This document shows positions 40,901-49,123 of a DNA stretch of 55,217 bases, one piece after another. Origin of the DNA: Spirochaetaceae bacterium (GTDB lineage Bacteria; Spirochaetota; Spirochaetia; Treponematales; Rectinemataceae); assembly GCA_025356015.1 (NCBI GenBank), contig JANXYO010000033.1:1-55217 (forward strand). Reading direction: 5' to 3'. Below the pieces are notes generated by a model, which searched no databases, had not been told where the DNA came from, and worked only from the letters and a program-made list of their open reading frames with translations. The position numbers and the translations under genes were made by a program. Numbering within the stretch: position 1 is the stretch's first letter; every line of letters begins with the position of its first letter.

Positions 40901-41191
40901 ATGTTTGTCTCGGTCATCTGCGACATGGGGAGCGAGGACTCGAGATCGGCGCTTTATAACCTCTTGCCACAGTACGGGTTCGAGAGGGTGCAAAAAGCCT
41001 GTTTCGAGTGCACATCTATGAATGACAAGCTCCTCAGCGCCTTGAAAAGAGACATCGACCGCATAACCGACTCATACGATACCCTGAGGTTCTATCAATT
41101 CCCCGTCGATGGAACCTTGGCATTGACCGTCCTGAAGGACAACAAGTGGCGCCGGATTGTCGTAAGGGACCCAAAACAGCCTCGAGAATAG
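40901..41191 (+). CDS. Orphan Cas2-like/VapD-like small protein
   Basis: 96-residue protein with the Cas2/VapD ferredoxin-like pattern. It has a first strand with an acidic residue (MFVSVICDMGSEDSR), a helix and strand ending YGFERVQKACFE (compare YGLxxVQxSVFE of Cas2), a helix around DIDRITDSYDTLRFYQFP (compare DSVRIY), and a last strand. No cas1, other cas gene or repeat array is present in the window. ATG 40901 is used because the promoter overlaps the longer open frame. A toxin-like RNase, a nucleic-acid-binding protein or an unrelated ferredoxin-fold protein are all possible. Confidence 0.65.
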   Translation: MFVSVICDMGSEDSRSALYNLLPQYGFERVQKACFECTSMNDKLLSALKRDIDRITDSYDTLRFYQFPVDGTLALTVLKDNKWRRIVVRDPKQPRE

Positions 41192-41192
41192 G

Positions 41193-41207
41193 CCACCGTC
41201 CCGGTGG
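41193..41207 (+). terminator. Weak hairpin after the Cas2-like gene
   Basis: 6-bp stem (41193-41198 with 41202-41207) and a 3-base loop directly after the stop, followed by a short, imperfect T-containing stretch. A weak terminator at best, upstream of prfB. Confidence 0.3.
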
Positions 41208-41263
41208 ACCGGGTCTTTCGCCAGACTCCCGCAGATCACAGCCAAACCAGTCGGAGGAATCAG

Positions 41264-42404
41264 ATGCTTGAAGATATTGCCAGCCCGGTCAGCTCTCTCA
41301 GGGCGGAAATACTGGACATTTGGGGGCGTCTTTGACTCAATTTCAATTGCGCGCCGAATCGCAGAAAAGGAGGCACTGAGCTCCGAGCCCGGGTTCTGGA
41401 ATGACGGAGCAAAGGCCGGGCGCGTCATGACTGAGATCAAGGCTCTGAAGGACCGTTTCGATACCTGGGTTCATCTCAAGGCCGATGTGGAGGCCTTGGA
41501 TGACATGATCAGGATGTCGCGTGACGAAGGCGATGATTCCATGGAGCTGGACATCCGCACTTCCTACAAGGACATTTCAGGACGTTTCGATAAGGCTATC
41601 GTGCTCGAACTGCTTTCCGGCGAGGCTGACAGATCGGGGGCTTACCTCTCTATCCATGCGGGTTCGGGGGGAACCGAGGCCTGCGACTGGGCCTCGATGC
41701 TACTCCGAATGTACACAAGGTGGGCGGAACGGCGGAAATTCAAGGCCGACATTGTCGACCTGCTTGAGGCCGAGGGAGGCGTCAAGTCAGTGACCCTGGA
41801 GATCGACGGAGACTACGCATATGGCTTTCTCAAGGGTGAGTCGGGCGTCCATCGTCTTGTCAGGATCTCGCCCTTTGACGCCAATGCCCGCCGACACACC
41901 TCCTTCGCCTCGGTCTACATCCTGCCAATCATCGATGATTCGATTGTGATCGACATAAAGCCAGAGGAGCTGAGAATCGATACCTATCGCGCGGGCGGCG
42001 CAGGCGGGCAGAAGGTCAACAAGACAGATTCCGCGGTTCGCTTGACGCATTTGCCTACTGGCATTGTTGTCACCTGCCAAAACGAACGCAGCCAGTACAA
42101 GAACAAGGACGTTGCGATGAGCGTCCTGAAATCGAGGCTTTATGAGCACTACCGGCTCGAGAAGGACAAGGAGAACCAAAAATTCGCCTCTGAGAAAAAG
42201 GAAATCGCGTGGGGTTCCCAAATTCGATCCTATGTCTTCCAGCCATACACGCTTGTGAAGGACCACAGGAACAAGTTCTCCGTCGGCAGTGTCCAGACCG
42301 TCATGGATGGCGATATAGACCCCTTCATTGAGTCTTTCATGCGCTGGCGCTGGCAGGGCGGGAATGCCGCCGCAGCTGCGGCCGACGAGGATGAGGAGCT
42401 CTGA
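41264..42404 (+). CDS. prfB: Peptide chain release factor 2 with programmed +1 frameshift
   Basis: RF2, about 379 residues after frameshifting. ATG 41264 is preceded by GGAGG (6-base spacing) and opens a 23-codon frame (MLEDIASPVSSLRAEILDIW) that stops at TGA 41333-41335. Shifting +1 at CTT TGA C continues in the main frame as DSISIARRIAEKE. The signal GGGGG lies 3 bases before CTT, as in E. coli prfB. Downstream are the stop-recognition motif ISPFDANARRHTS and the peptidyl-hydrolysis motif AGGAGGQKVNK. RF2 reads UGA and UAA, so low RF2 favours frameshifting and raises its own synthesis. A TTG start at 41268 in the main frame is rejected. Confidence 0.95.
41322..41336 (+). promoter_or_regulatory. 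RF2 autoregulatory +1 frameshift site
   Basis: Internal Shine-Dalgarno-like GGGGG (41322-41326), a 3-base spacer, then CTT TGA C (41330-41336). These are the same elements and spacing as the classic prfB site, with a UGA read poorly when RF2 is scarce. Confidence 0.92.
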
Positions 42405-42406
42405 GG

Positions 42407-43897
42407 ATGGACCGCGGCCTTGGTCCTGTGCCGACGTCGCGTCTCCTTTCTCTTGCGCTGTCAGCCATCCTCAGCGCCATTTGCCCCATCCTCCACGCGC
42501 AAGCAGTCCCTGCTCCCGCTGCGACTGCGACCTTGGATAAAACGGTTCCAGCCTCAACAAGCCCAAAGTACTGGACCTTGGGTCTCTGCCGGCTCTCAGG
42601 GCCGGAGACAGCCCCCGAATTTCGCTTGCTTGCCTCAGTCCTGCCCGCGCTGATGCTCTCCGAGCTGCCAGTCCTTCCGCCAAGGCTTGCGTCCATTGGG
42701 GATATGGAAGCCGCGGCAGGCCTTGCGTCGGAGCGCAGCAAGTTTGATGCGGGTAGCGAGTTCGCTCGACAGCTAGACGACAGGGCAGCGAAATTCCTGG
42801 ACCCATCGATACGGCCCGAACGACGCGGGAGCGAGCTGATCGCTGCCGACGTCCGACTCTCGACGGCTGAGAAACGCTTCTCAGATGCAATGGAGAAGGC
42901 GTCCAAGGCCCGGAATCACGAGTCGCAGGACGCGCTTCCCTCGGCCCTTTCGCCGGCGAATGCCTCCGGTGAGCTGTTTGACCCACCGGCTGTTTCGCCC
43001 GCAGCCACATCCAGGGCCAAGGCCGTTGATTTCCTGGTCTTCGGCAAGGTTGAAGCCGAATCCGGCTACGCCGCAGTTGAACTGAGCGGTTACGATGCCT
43101 CAGTGGACCGTGTGGTCTTTACCTGGCGGGGCTTCTGTTCTCCCGAGGACCCGGCCCCCCTTGCCCAGGACTTCGCCAGAAAACTCGAACGCTGGATCGC
43201 GGGAAGGGACTTTGCTCGGATCGAAATTGCGGTGACTCCCCAGGCTGCCAGCGTTTTTGTGGATGGGCGCGAGCTTGGCGAGCAGGAACGAGTGCTATTC
43301 CGATTTGCGGCAGGCAGGATCGTCGTTGAGGCCGAGGCAGAGGGATTCGAACAAGGACAAGTCGAGGAAACTGTTTCGCTCGGTGATCGGCGGCGCATCA
43401 TAATCCCTCTTGCACAGGCATCGACGGGGATCGCGCACATAACAAGCGAGCCAGATGGAGCGTCACTGTCGATTGACGCGGCAAGGAGCGGTACCACTCC
43501 CCAGGACATACCGCTGAGCGGGCGTCGTTCCTTCATCACTGCCAGGAAGGACGGATTCGAGGACATGACAGTAGTTCTTCCCGAGAAAGGGGTATCGACA
43601 ATCGCAATCACGTTGCGGCCCGAGGACCATGTTGGGCCAAGTGGACGAGTGAACAAGGCGAAGGATGAGTTTTATACGGCCCTCGGATGGATGGTACTCT
43701 CGATACCGGTTACCGTCCTATCCACGGGTGCCTACAACACATATCTCGAGGCCGCCCCTAGGTCGAATCTAGACTCCGGACTCGTAACCGGCTATAACGT
43801 TTCGAGCGTTGTCCTCGGGGCTGCGGCCGTGGCCACAGCTGTATTCACAGTCAACGCGATCATTCGACTCGTCCGCTATCTCCGCGCGGCGAAATAG
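42407..43897 (+). CDS. Exported PEGA-domain protein
   Basis: 496-residue protein. Signal peptide at residues 10-32 (LLSLALSAILSAICPILHAQ). The following region of about 200 residues is unknown. Two PEGA domains come next, marked by SVFVDGRELGEQE and by ASLSIDAARSGTTPQDIPL with KDGFEDM; PEGA domains are often found in surface or cell-envelope proteins. Two hydrophobic helices lie near the C-terminus (ALGWMVLSIPVTVLSTGAY and VVLGAAAVATAVFTVNAII), so it is probably anchored in the membrane. It starts 2 bases after prfB and precedes ftsY by 13 bases. Function unknown. Confidence 0.8.
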   Translation: MDRGLGPVPTSRLLSLALSAILSAICPILHAQAVPAPAATATLDKTVPASTSPKYWTLGLCRLSGPETAPEFRLLASVLPALMLSELPVLPPRLASIGDMEAAAGLASERSKFDAGSEFARQLDDRAAKFLDPSIRPERRGSELIAADVRLSTAEKRFSDAMEKASKARNHESQDALPSALSPANASGELFDPPAVSPAATSRAKAVDFLVFGKVEAESGYAAVELSGYDASVDRVVFTWRGFCSPEDPAPLAQDFARKLERWIAGRDFARIEIAVTPQAASVFVDGRELGEQERVLFRFAAGRIVVEAEAEGFEQGQVEETVSLGDRRRIIIPLAQASTGIAHITSEPDGASLSIDAARSGTTPQDIPLSGRRSFITARKDGFEDMTVVLPEKGVSTIAITLRPEDHVGPSGRVNKAKDEFYTALGWMVLSIPVTVLSTGAYNTYLEAAPRSNLDSGLVTGYNVSSVVLGAAAVATAVFTVNAIIRLVRYLRAAK

Positions 43898-43910
43898 GGA
43901 GTTCGGCAGC

Positions 43911-44783
43911 ATGAGATTCGCGGATCGCATCAAGGCTCTCCTCGGCTTTGGCCCGGGCAATCCTGAGCTCTTCGAGGAACTGTCCGACCTCCTGATTGAG
44001 GGTGATCTTGGGGCCGCCCTGGCATACAAGGTCGCCGAGGAATTGCGCGAAGCGTGCAGGACGAAGGGCCTCTCCGCTCCAGCCCTCATCCGCGCAGAGC
44101 TAAAGCTGGTCCTTGGAAGATATGCCAAGACGATTTATATCGAGCCAAAGGCCGGTGTGCTCAATATCTTTCTGATCCTCGGGGTCAATGGCGTAGGCAA
44201 GACGACCACCTGCGCAAAACTCGCTGATTACTATCGGCGCAATGGCCTCGCGAAAGGCGTCATATTGGCCGCAGGGGACACCTTCCGAGCCGCTGCAATC
44301 GACCAGCTCAAGATCCACGGCCAACGCCTGGGCATTCGGGTTGTCGCCCAGGGCCCTGGCTCAGATCCAGGGGCAGTCCTTTGGGATGCCGTCGATGCCG
44401 CGCGGGCGGACGGCGCCGACCTTGTGATCGCGGACAGCGCTGGACGCATGCATACCCGCACCGACCTTATGCGGGAGCTTGGGAAGATGGACAAGATCGT
44501 GACAGGTCGCGCAGGCGACGCCAACTACCGCCGCCTGCTGGTAATTGACTCCACTACCGGACAGAACGGGCTGCGTCAGGCCGAGACCTTTGGGTCCGCA
44601 GTGGCGATCGACGGGGTCGTTCTGACAAAGCATGACTCCTCGGCAAAGGGCGGCATGGCTATCTCCTTGGCCAAAGAGTTCGGTCTGCCAACGGCCTTCG
44701 TGGGCACTGGTGAAGCCTATCGTGACCTTGAGGCTTTCAATCTCGACAGCTTCCTTGAAGAGTTCATCGGGGCCGGGCCATGA
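43911..44783 (+). CDS. ftsY: Signal recognition particle receptor FtsY (NG domains only)
   Basis: 290-residue SRP GTPase. The N domain (residues about 1-85) and G domain are complete: G1 GVNGVGKTTTCAKLA, DTFRAAAIDQL, G3 DSAGRMHT, G4 TKHDSSAKGG and the C-terminal VGTGEAYRDLEAF. The acidic A domain present in E. coli FtsY is absent, leaving a minimal receptor. GGGAG lies 9 bases before ATG 43911. The stop overlaps the next start (ATGA at 44780). With Ffh it targets nascent membrane proteins to the translocon. Confidence 0.93.
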   Translation: MRFADRIKALLGFGPGNPELFEELSDLLIEGDLGAALAYKVAEELREACRTKGLSAPALIRAELKLVLGRYAKTIYIEPKAGVLNIFLILGVNGVGKTTTCAKLADYYRRNGLAKGVILAAGDTFRAAAIDQLKIHGQRLGIRVVAQGPGSDPGAVLWDAVDAARADGADLVIADSAGRMHTRTDLMRELGKMDKIVTGRAGDANYRRLLVIDSTTGQNGLRQAETFGSAVAIDGVVLTKHDSSAKGGMAISLAKEFGLPTAFVGTGEAYRDLEAFNLDSFLEEFIGAGP

Positions 44784-45724
44784 GACGACAGGTTCCCCGA
44801 CTCTGGTTATTCGCCCTGGTCGCATTTGCATCCACCCTGGGCTCTGCCGCCCCGGTCGAAAAGCGAGAGTTCAGTTCCAGCCCGCGAGGTCAGATCGAAA
44901 GGGTGCTTCGTGATGGACTGCTCGCCGAAGAGAGGGTTTTCGGGTCGGAGGGCGTGCTTGAGGAGGAGTCGATCTTTGCGAAGGGTGTCCTCGTGCAGAG
45001 GAATCTGTATATCCGCGTTGGTGGCAGGCTGGTCAAGATCGAAGCGAGCGACGGTTCGGGAGAATCGGCCGGGACGATGGAATACCGATACGATGGGGCT
45101 GGCCGGCTGGTTGCCATCGAGACCACGGGCATATTTGGGGATGGTGGAGCAGGCCTTGTCCTTCTGCAGGGCAAGCCCCAGGTGGCATGGACCAGGATCG
45201 ATGGCGCGTCGGAAATCAGGCGATTCGACGAAAAAGGGAGGGCAAGCCTCCTGGTGACCTGCCTGGACTCCAAGGCGGTATCCCGCGAGACCCGAAGCTA
45301 CGGCGATGGCCCGTTTCCAGTTCTTTCGGTCGTCGAGGATATTGGGAGCGGAGTCACGATTCGTGTCGAGTATGACGGAAAGGGTAAGCCGAACCAGAGA
45401 ACCGAGTCGCTCAATGGCAGGGAAAGATCACGCATCACCTATCGTTACGGAGACGACGGCCGGCTTGTCGAAGAATCTACCAGGGCCGCAGGGACGCTTA
45501 GTTCCCGAATCCTTAGCTATGACGGGGCTGGCAAGCTCTCAGACGAGGAAGACCGTTTGAACGGCGAAATTTCGAGGACAATTGCCTTCAGCGGCGATGA
45601 ACGGGTTGAGGAACTCTATCATTCGGGCCTTCTGTTCGCGCGTGTCAGCTACTCCGGTGGTAGAAAAATCAAGGAAGAGTTCTTCGACGGAGCTAGCGTC
45701 GCAAGGACCCGGATCTATCCGTGA
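44780..45724 (+). CDS. Exported YD-repeat-like protein of the lol operon
   Basis: 314-residue protein with a signal peptide (LWLFALVAFASTLGSAAP, predicted cleavage near SAA) and no lipobox. The mature part has short repeats of the form Y-x-Y-D-G-x-G-x-L (YRYDGAGRLV, VEYDGKGKPN, YRYGDDGRLVEE, LSYDGAGKLSDEE), resembling RHS/YD or MORN-like beta repeats. It is translated by coupling between ftsY and the first lol permease gene (GTGA overlap at 45721-45724). I know no family for it. Its place before LolCDE raises the possibility of a role in envelope transport or of being an outer-membrane-associated partner. Confidence 0.72.
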   Translation: MRRQVPRLWLFALVAFASTLGSAAPVEKREFSSSPRGQIERVLRDGLLAEERVFGSEGVLEEESIFAKGVLVQRNLYIRVGGRLVKIEASDGSGESAGTMEYRYDGAGRLVAIETTGIFGDGGAGLVLLQGKPQVAWTRIDGASEIRRFDEKGRASLLVTCLDSKAVSRETRSYGDGPFPVLSVVEDIGSGVTIRVEYDGKGKPNQRTESLNGRERSRITYRYGDDGRLVEESTRAAGTLSSRILSYDGAGKLSDEEDRLNGEISRTIAFSGDERVEELYHSGLLFARVSYSGGRKIKEEFFDGASVARTRIYP

Positions 45725-47016
45725 GAGGCCAACCATGGATCGTCTTCGTCGCCCGACGCTGGTTTTCTGCGAGGAGGGAGACTGGAGGTTCTGCTTCCTC
45801 CTTTCTGGCGGCATCGGGGATCGCGATAGGCGTGGCTGCGCTCATCGTGGTCCTTGGAGTCATGAATGGCTTTCAGCTCGGGTTCATCGACTCAATCCTT
45901 GAAATCGGATCTTTCCATGTGCGCATTGACGACGATAGATCAGGGGGTCCGGACGAAGTCCTGCTTTCGCGAATTGCCGCGGATCCGGCGGTGGAAAGCG
46001 TCCTGCCTTTCGCCGAAACCCGCTGCCTACTCTCCTTTGACGGAGGACTTCCTCGGCCCATGACCCTGAGGGCCATTCCCCCTGACGCAGGACAACGCGA
46101 TCCTGCCCTGCTGCGGGCTCTTGGCCAGAGCGCCGCGGCCTTTCCCGTGAAGGGCCTCCTGATGGGTGCCGAATTGGCGAGATACCTCAATATAGCGGTC
46201 GGTGACGAAATCGATATCCTTGTTGTCTCCTCTGGCGGTGAGGATGGGGTCGATGTAAAGACCACAAGGCTCCGGGTCGGTGGCACATTCAAGTCGGGCT
46301 ACCTGGATTATGATTTCGGGATGGCCTTTCTGACCTTCGGCGAAGCCGCTCCATTTTTCCCACCCCAGCACGAAGTCCGCTATGTCTATGGTCTTAAGCT
46401 CAAGGACCGCTTCGGCGACGCGAGTTTTGCGTCGCGGCTGGCCAGCGACTATGGCATCCGAGCACGACGGATCGAGAGCTGGCGACAATACAACCGCTCT
46501 TTCTTCGGCGCCCTGCAGATGGAAAAATCAGTCATGATGTTGTTGATCGGGCTCATCTTCCTGGTTGTGGGTGTGAATATCCATCATTCAATGCGGCGGG
46601 CAGTGGCGGAACGCATGGAAGAAATAGCCGTGATGCGTGCGGTTGGCGCAAGCCCGGAATCGCTCAGGCGGACCTTCGTTCTTGAAGGAATAGTGCTCGG
46701 GGCCGGAGGGGCCCTGCTCGGCTTGATTCTCGGCCTATTCATCGCCGTCAATATCAACGAGGTGTTCTCGATCGCCGAGTCACTCGTCAACGGCATCGCA
46801 GGAATCGTGAACCGGATCGCAGGCAGCGTCTCCGGGGGGAGCTTTCGCATCTTCTCTCCTAGCTATTTCTATCTCATGGAGGTGCCGGTGCGCATTCTAT
46901 TCCCGGAAACCCTGTTCATAGCCTGTGCCTCTGTCATCTCGGCAGTAGCGGCCGCAGCGAGCGCGACGGCTGAGGTCTCACGCCTCGCCCCGGCCGAGGT
47001 GCTCCGGTATGAGTGA
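45721..47016 (+). CDS. lolC: LolC/LolE-type lipoprotein-releasing permease, first copy
   Basis: 431-residue permease of the MacB/LolCE fold. An N-terminal helix (SSFLAASGIAIGVAALIVVL) is followed by a periplasmic domain of about 240 residues beginning NGFQLGFIDSIL. Then come three C-terminal helices with MLLIGLIFLVVGVNI and the ATPase-contact loop EEIAVMRAVGASPESL. The GTG start overlaps the preceding stop. It extracts lipoproteins from the inner membrane together with LolD and the second permease. Its presence is good evidence for an outer membrane. Confidence 0.9.
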   Translation: MRGQPWIVFVARRWFSARRETGGSASSFLAASGIAIGVAALIVVLGVMNGFQLGFIDSILEIGSFHVRIDDDRSGGPDEVLLSRIAADPAVESVLPFAETRCLLSFDGGLPRPMTLRAIPPDAGQRDPALLRALGQSAAAFPVKGLLMGAELARYLNIAVGDEIDILVVSSGGEDGVDVKTTRLRVGGTFKSGYLDYDFGMAFLTFGEAAPFFPPQHEVRYVYGLKLKDRFGDASFASRLASDYGIRARRIESWRQYNRSFFGALQMEKSVMMLLIGLIFLVVGVNIHHSMRRAVAERMEEIAVMRAVGASPESLRRTFVLEGIVLGAGGALLGLILGLFIAVNINEVFSIAESLVNGIAGIVNRIAGSVSGGSFRIFSPSYFYLMEVPVRILFPETLFIACASVISAVAAAASATAEVSRLAPAEVLRYE

Positions 47017-47689
47017 TGCGCTCATCCGTTGCTCGGGGCTGGGGAAGACCTTTAAGGGCTCGGCGGAAGAGCTAGTCGTACTCCGTGACCTCGATTTTGA
47101 AGTTGAGCGTGGCAAGAGCGTCGCTATCATGGGAGCCAGCGGGAGCGGGAAAAGCACCCTGCTTTCGATTCTTGGTGGCCTCGATCGGGCAACAACTGGG
47201 CTGGCGGTAGTCGGCTCCTGGGATTTGCACGCCATGGCGGAACGACGGCTTTCGGAATATCGGGCCTCGGTTGTCGGATTTGTCTTCCAGTTCCACTACC
47301 TACTCAAGGATTTCACAGCCCTGGAAAACGTCGCCCTCCCCGCCTATATCAGGGGCGAGCCGAGGAAGGCGGCCTTCAAGAGGGCGGAATCACTCCTGCA
47401 CGATATGGGGCTCGGTGAGCGTCTCGGCCATTTCCCCTCGCAGTTGTCGGGCGGCGAACGGCAGCGAGCCGCCATTGCCCGTGCCCTCGTCAACAAGCCT
47501 TCCGTCATACTTGCTGACGAACCCACGGGCAACCTCGATGCGGCAAGCGCTAGCTCGGTTCGCAGCATCCTCTTCGGCCTCTGCGGACAATATGGTGCGA
47601 CCCTTGTCCTTGTCACCCATGACCAGAAACTGGCATCCGAGGCAGATCTCAGGTATGAACTGGCCGATGGGCAGCTGAGGACATTGTGA
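47009..47689 (+). CDS. lolD: Lipoprotein-releasing ATPase LolD
   Basis: 226-residue ABC ATPase. Walker A is GASGSGKST (about residues 44-52), followed by LGGLDRATTG, Q-loop FVFQFHYLLKDFTALEN, signature QLSGGERQRAAIARAL, Walker B VILADEPTGNLD and H-loop LVTHDQ. The FVFQFHYLLxDFTALEN region is typical of LolD. It overlaps the upstream permease by 8 bases and the downstream one by 4. It powers the transporter formed by the two flanking permeases. Confidence 0.95.
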   Translation: MSDALIRCSGLGKTFKGSAEELVVLRDLDFEVERGKSVAIMGASGSGKSTLLSILGGLDRATTGLAVVGSWDLHAMAERRLSEYRASVVGFVFQFHYLLKDFTALENVALPAYIRGEPRKAAFKRAESLLHDMGLGERLGHFPSQLSGGERQRAAIARALVNKPSVILADEPTGNLDAASASSVRSILFGLCGQYGATLVLVTHDQKLASEADLRYELADGQLRTL

Positions 47690-49011
47690 AGGTCGGCGCC
47701 GCGCTGCTCATCGCAGCCAGGTCGATCGTAGGAAGAAGGACCTCGGGAGTTGCCCCGCGGGGGCGGCGATACCTTCGCGGCGCAGTCATCGGTGTGGCCC
47801 TTAGCCTTGTTCCCCTTGTGGTAGTGCTCATAGTGGCAGACGGAATGATTGAGGGTATTACCGCCCGCTATCTCGAGATCGGCACATACCATTTGCAGGC
47901 GACGCCGTTTACCGTGAATGGTGCATCGTCGCTCGAGTCACAGGCCGCTCTTTTGCGAGCCCTGCCTGGGGTGGAGGCTGCTTTCGCTGAACGACAGGGG
48001 CCAGCAGTGGCGATATCAGGCTCAAGGTCGGCGGGTGCGGCCATTCGGGCGATCGATCCGCTTTTCCTGCGGGACAGCGGAACGATAAAATACCTCAGCC
48101 TCGTGTCCGGTTCGATGGAATTGACCTCAGGAAGCGACACCCTCCTCGGCGAAGCCCTGGCAAGGAATCTTGGCGCAGGTGTCGGGGACAGCATCACCCT
48201 CGTGACAGCACGGAAAGCCTATGGTGAATCGGGCAAGAAAGCCGAACTCGCGCCCAGGATTTCGATCTTCAAGGTGCGAGGCATAGTGACAGCGGGCTAC
48301 CGGGAACTCGATGCGCTCTGGGCATTCGTTCCATTGAAGGCGGCCGCAAGGATCCTCTCGCCCGAGGTATCTCACAGCTTTGTCGGCATCAAAGTCCGTG
48401 ATCCTTTCGGGGACCTCGAAGCGGCGAAAGACGCCGTCGGAATGTCCCTTCCGCCAGAATGGAGTGTCGAGACCTGGAGCGAACTGGAACGTAACCTCTT
48501 TAAGTCATTCTCAACGACCCGGGCCCTCCTTCTGCTTGTCATGGCGCTGACGGTTGCCGTCGCTGCCATCAATGTCGCCTCGGCCCTGATCATGCTGGTG
48601 CTCGAGCGAAGACGTGATATCGCGGTCCTGAAAAGTTCCGGGACACAGGAATCCTTTATCGGCGCAGTATTTGTCCTTGCGGGTCTGGTGACAGGGGGGG
48701 CAGGAACGGTCTTGGGCATAGCCGTCGGCTGTCTCGTGGCATGGCGCATCAATGATTTTATCGCCGCGGTGGAGTTTGCACTAAATGCCACCAGCCGCTT
48801 CGTTAATATAGTCTCCGGCATTGCACCGAGCTCGCAGGGGTTCAAGCTCCTTGATCCTTCGTACTATCTTGAACGCATACCTGTGAGGATCAGCCTGGTC
48901 GAGATGAGTATGGTCGCGGTATCGAGCATCCTGCTCTGTCTCCTCGCGTCCCTGCTCCCCGCGCGCCGGGCCGCAAGCTTGTCCCCAATGGAGATCATGA
49001 GGAAGACCTGA
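47686..49011 (+). CDS. lolE: LolC/LolE-type lipoprotein-releasing permease, second copy
   Basis: 441-residue permease of the same family as the gene at 45721 but clearly diverged from it. It has an N-terminal helix at [20 protein letters not shown], a large periplasmic domain, then helices with [20 protein letters not shown] and the coupling loop [19 protein letters not shown]. The GTG start overlaps the lolD stop (GTGA). Two non-identical permeases around one ATPase fit a LolCDE heterodimer. Which copy corresponds to E. coli LolC or LolE cannot be decided by eye. Last gene of the prfB-lol operon. Confidence 0.9.
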   Translation: MKVGAALLIAARSIVGRRTSGVAPRGRRYLRGAVIGVALSLVPLVVVLIVADGMIEGITARYLEIGTYHLQATPFTVNGASSLESQAALLRALPGVEAAFAERQGPAVAISGSRSAGAAIRAIDPLFLRDSGTIKYLSLVSGSMELTSGSDTLLGEALARNLGAGVGDSITLVTARKAYGESGKKAELAPRISIFKVRGIVTAGYRELDALWAFVPLKAAARILSPEVSHSFVGIKVRDPFGDLEAAKDAVGMSLPPEWSVETWSELERNLFKSFSTTRALLLLVMALTVAVAAINVASALIMLVLERRRDIAVLKSSGTQESFIGAVFVLAGLVTGGAGTVLGIAVGCLVAWRINDFIAAVEFALNATSRFVNIVSGIAPSSQGFKLLDPSYYLERIPVRISLVEMSMVAVSSILLCLLASLLPARRAASLSPMEIMRKT

Positions 49012-49034
49012 AGGGACAACGAGGCGATCCGCCC

Positions 49035-49063
49035 TTCAAATTCCAAGGGAAACCTTGTATAGT
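49035..49063 (+). promoter_or_regulatory. Promoter of recA
   Basis: TTCAAA (49035-49040) and TATAGT (49058-49063) with a 17-base spacer. The transcript would start near 49070 and carry a leader of about 54 bases with a small 5-bp hairpin and a Shine-Dalgarno site. No palindrome resembling a known LexA box is evident. Confidence 0.55.
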
Positions 49064-49123
49064 CATTCGCGACCTCAATCGCCCGGCGGAAGGGCGAGCG
49101 TCAGGAGGTCGGAGGGCGAAGCC

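Noticed and set aside
40800-41263. CRISPR repeats near the Cas2-like gene
   Set aside because: No spaced direct repeats are visible in the flanking gaps, and both sides are ordinary genes.
41268-41333. TTG start for prfB in the main frame
   Set aside because: ATG 41264 in the zero frame has a strong ribosome site and leads into the canonical CTT TGA C frameshift, so the true N-terminus is in the other frame.
49055-49123. Upstream TTG start for recA
   Set aside because: It overlaps the -10 element of the promoter and adds an unrelated N-terminus; GTG 49124 has a good Shine-Dalgarno site.
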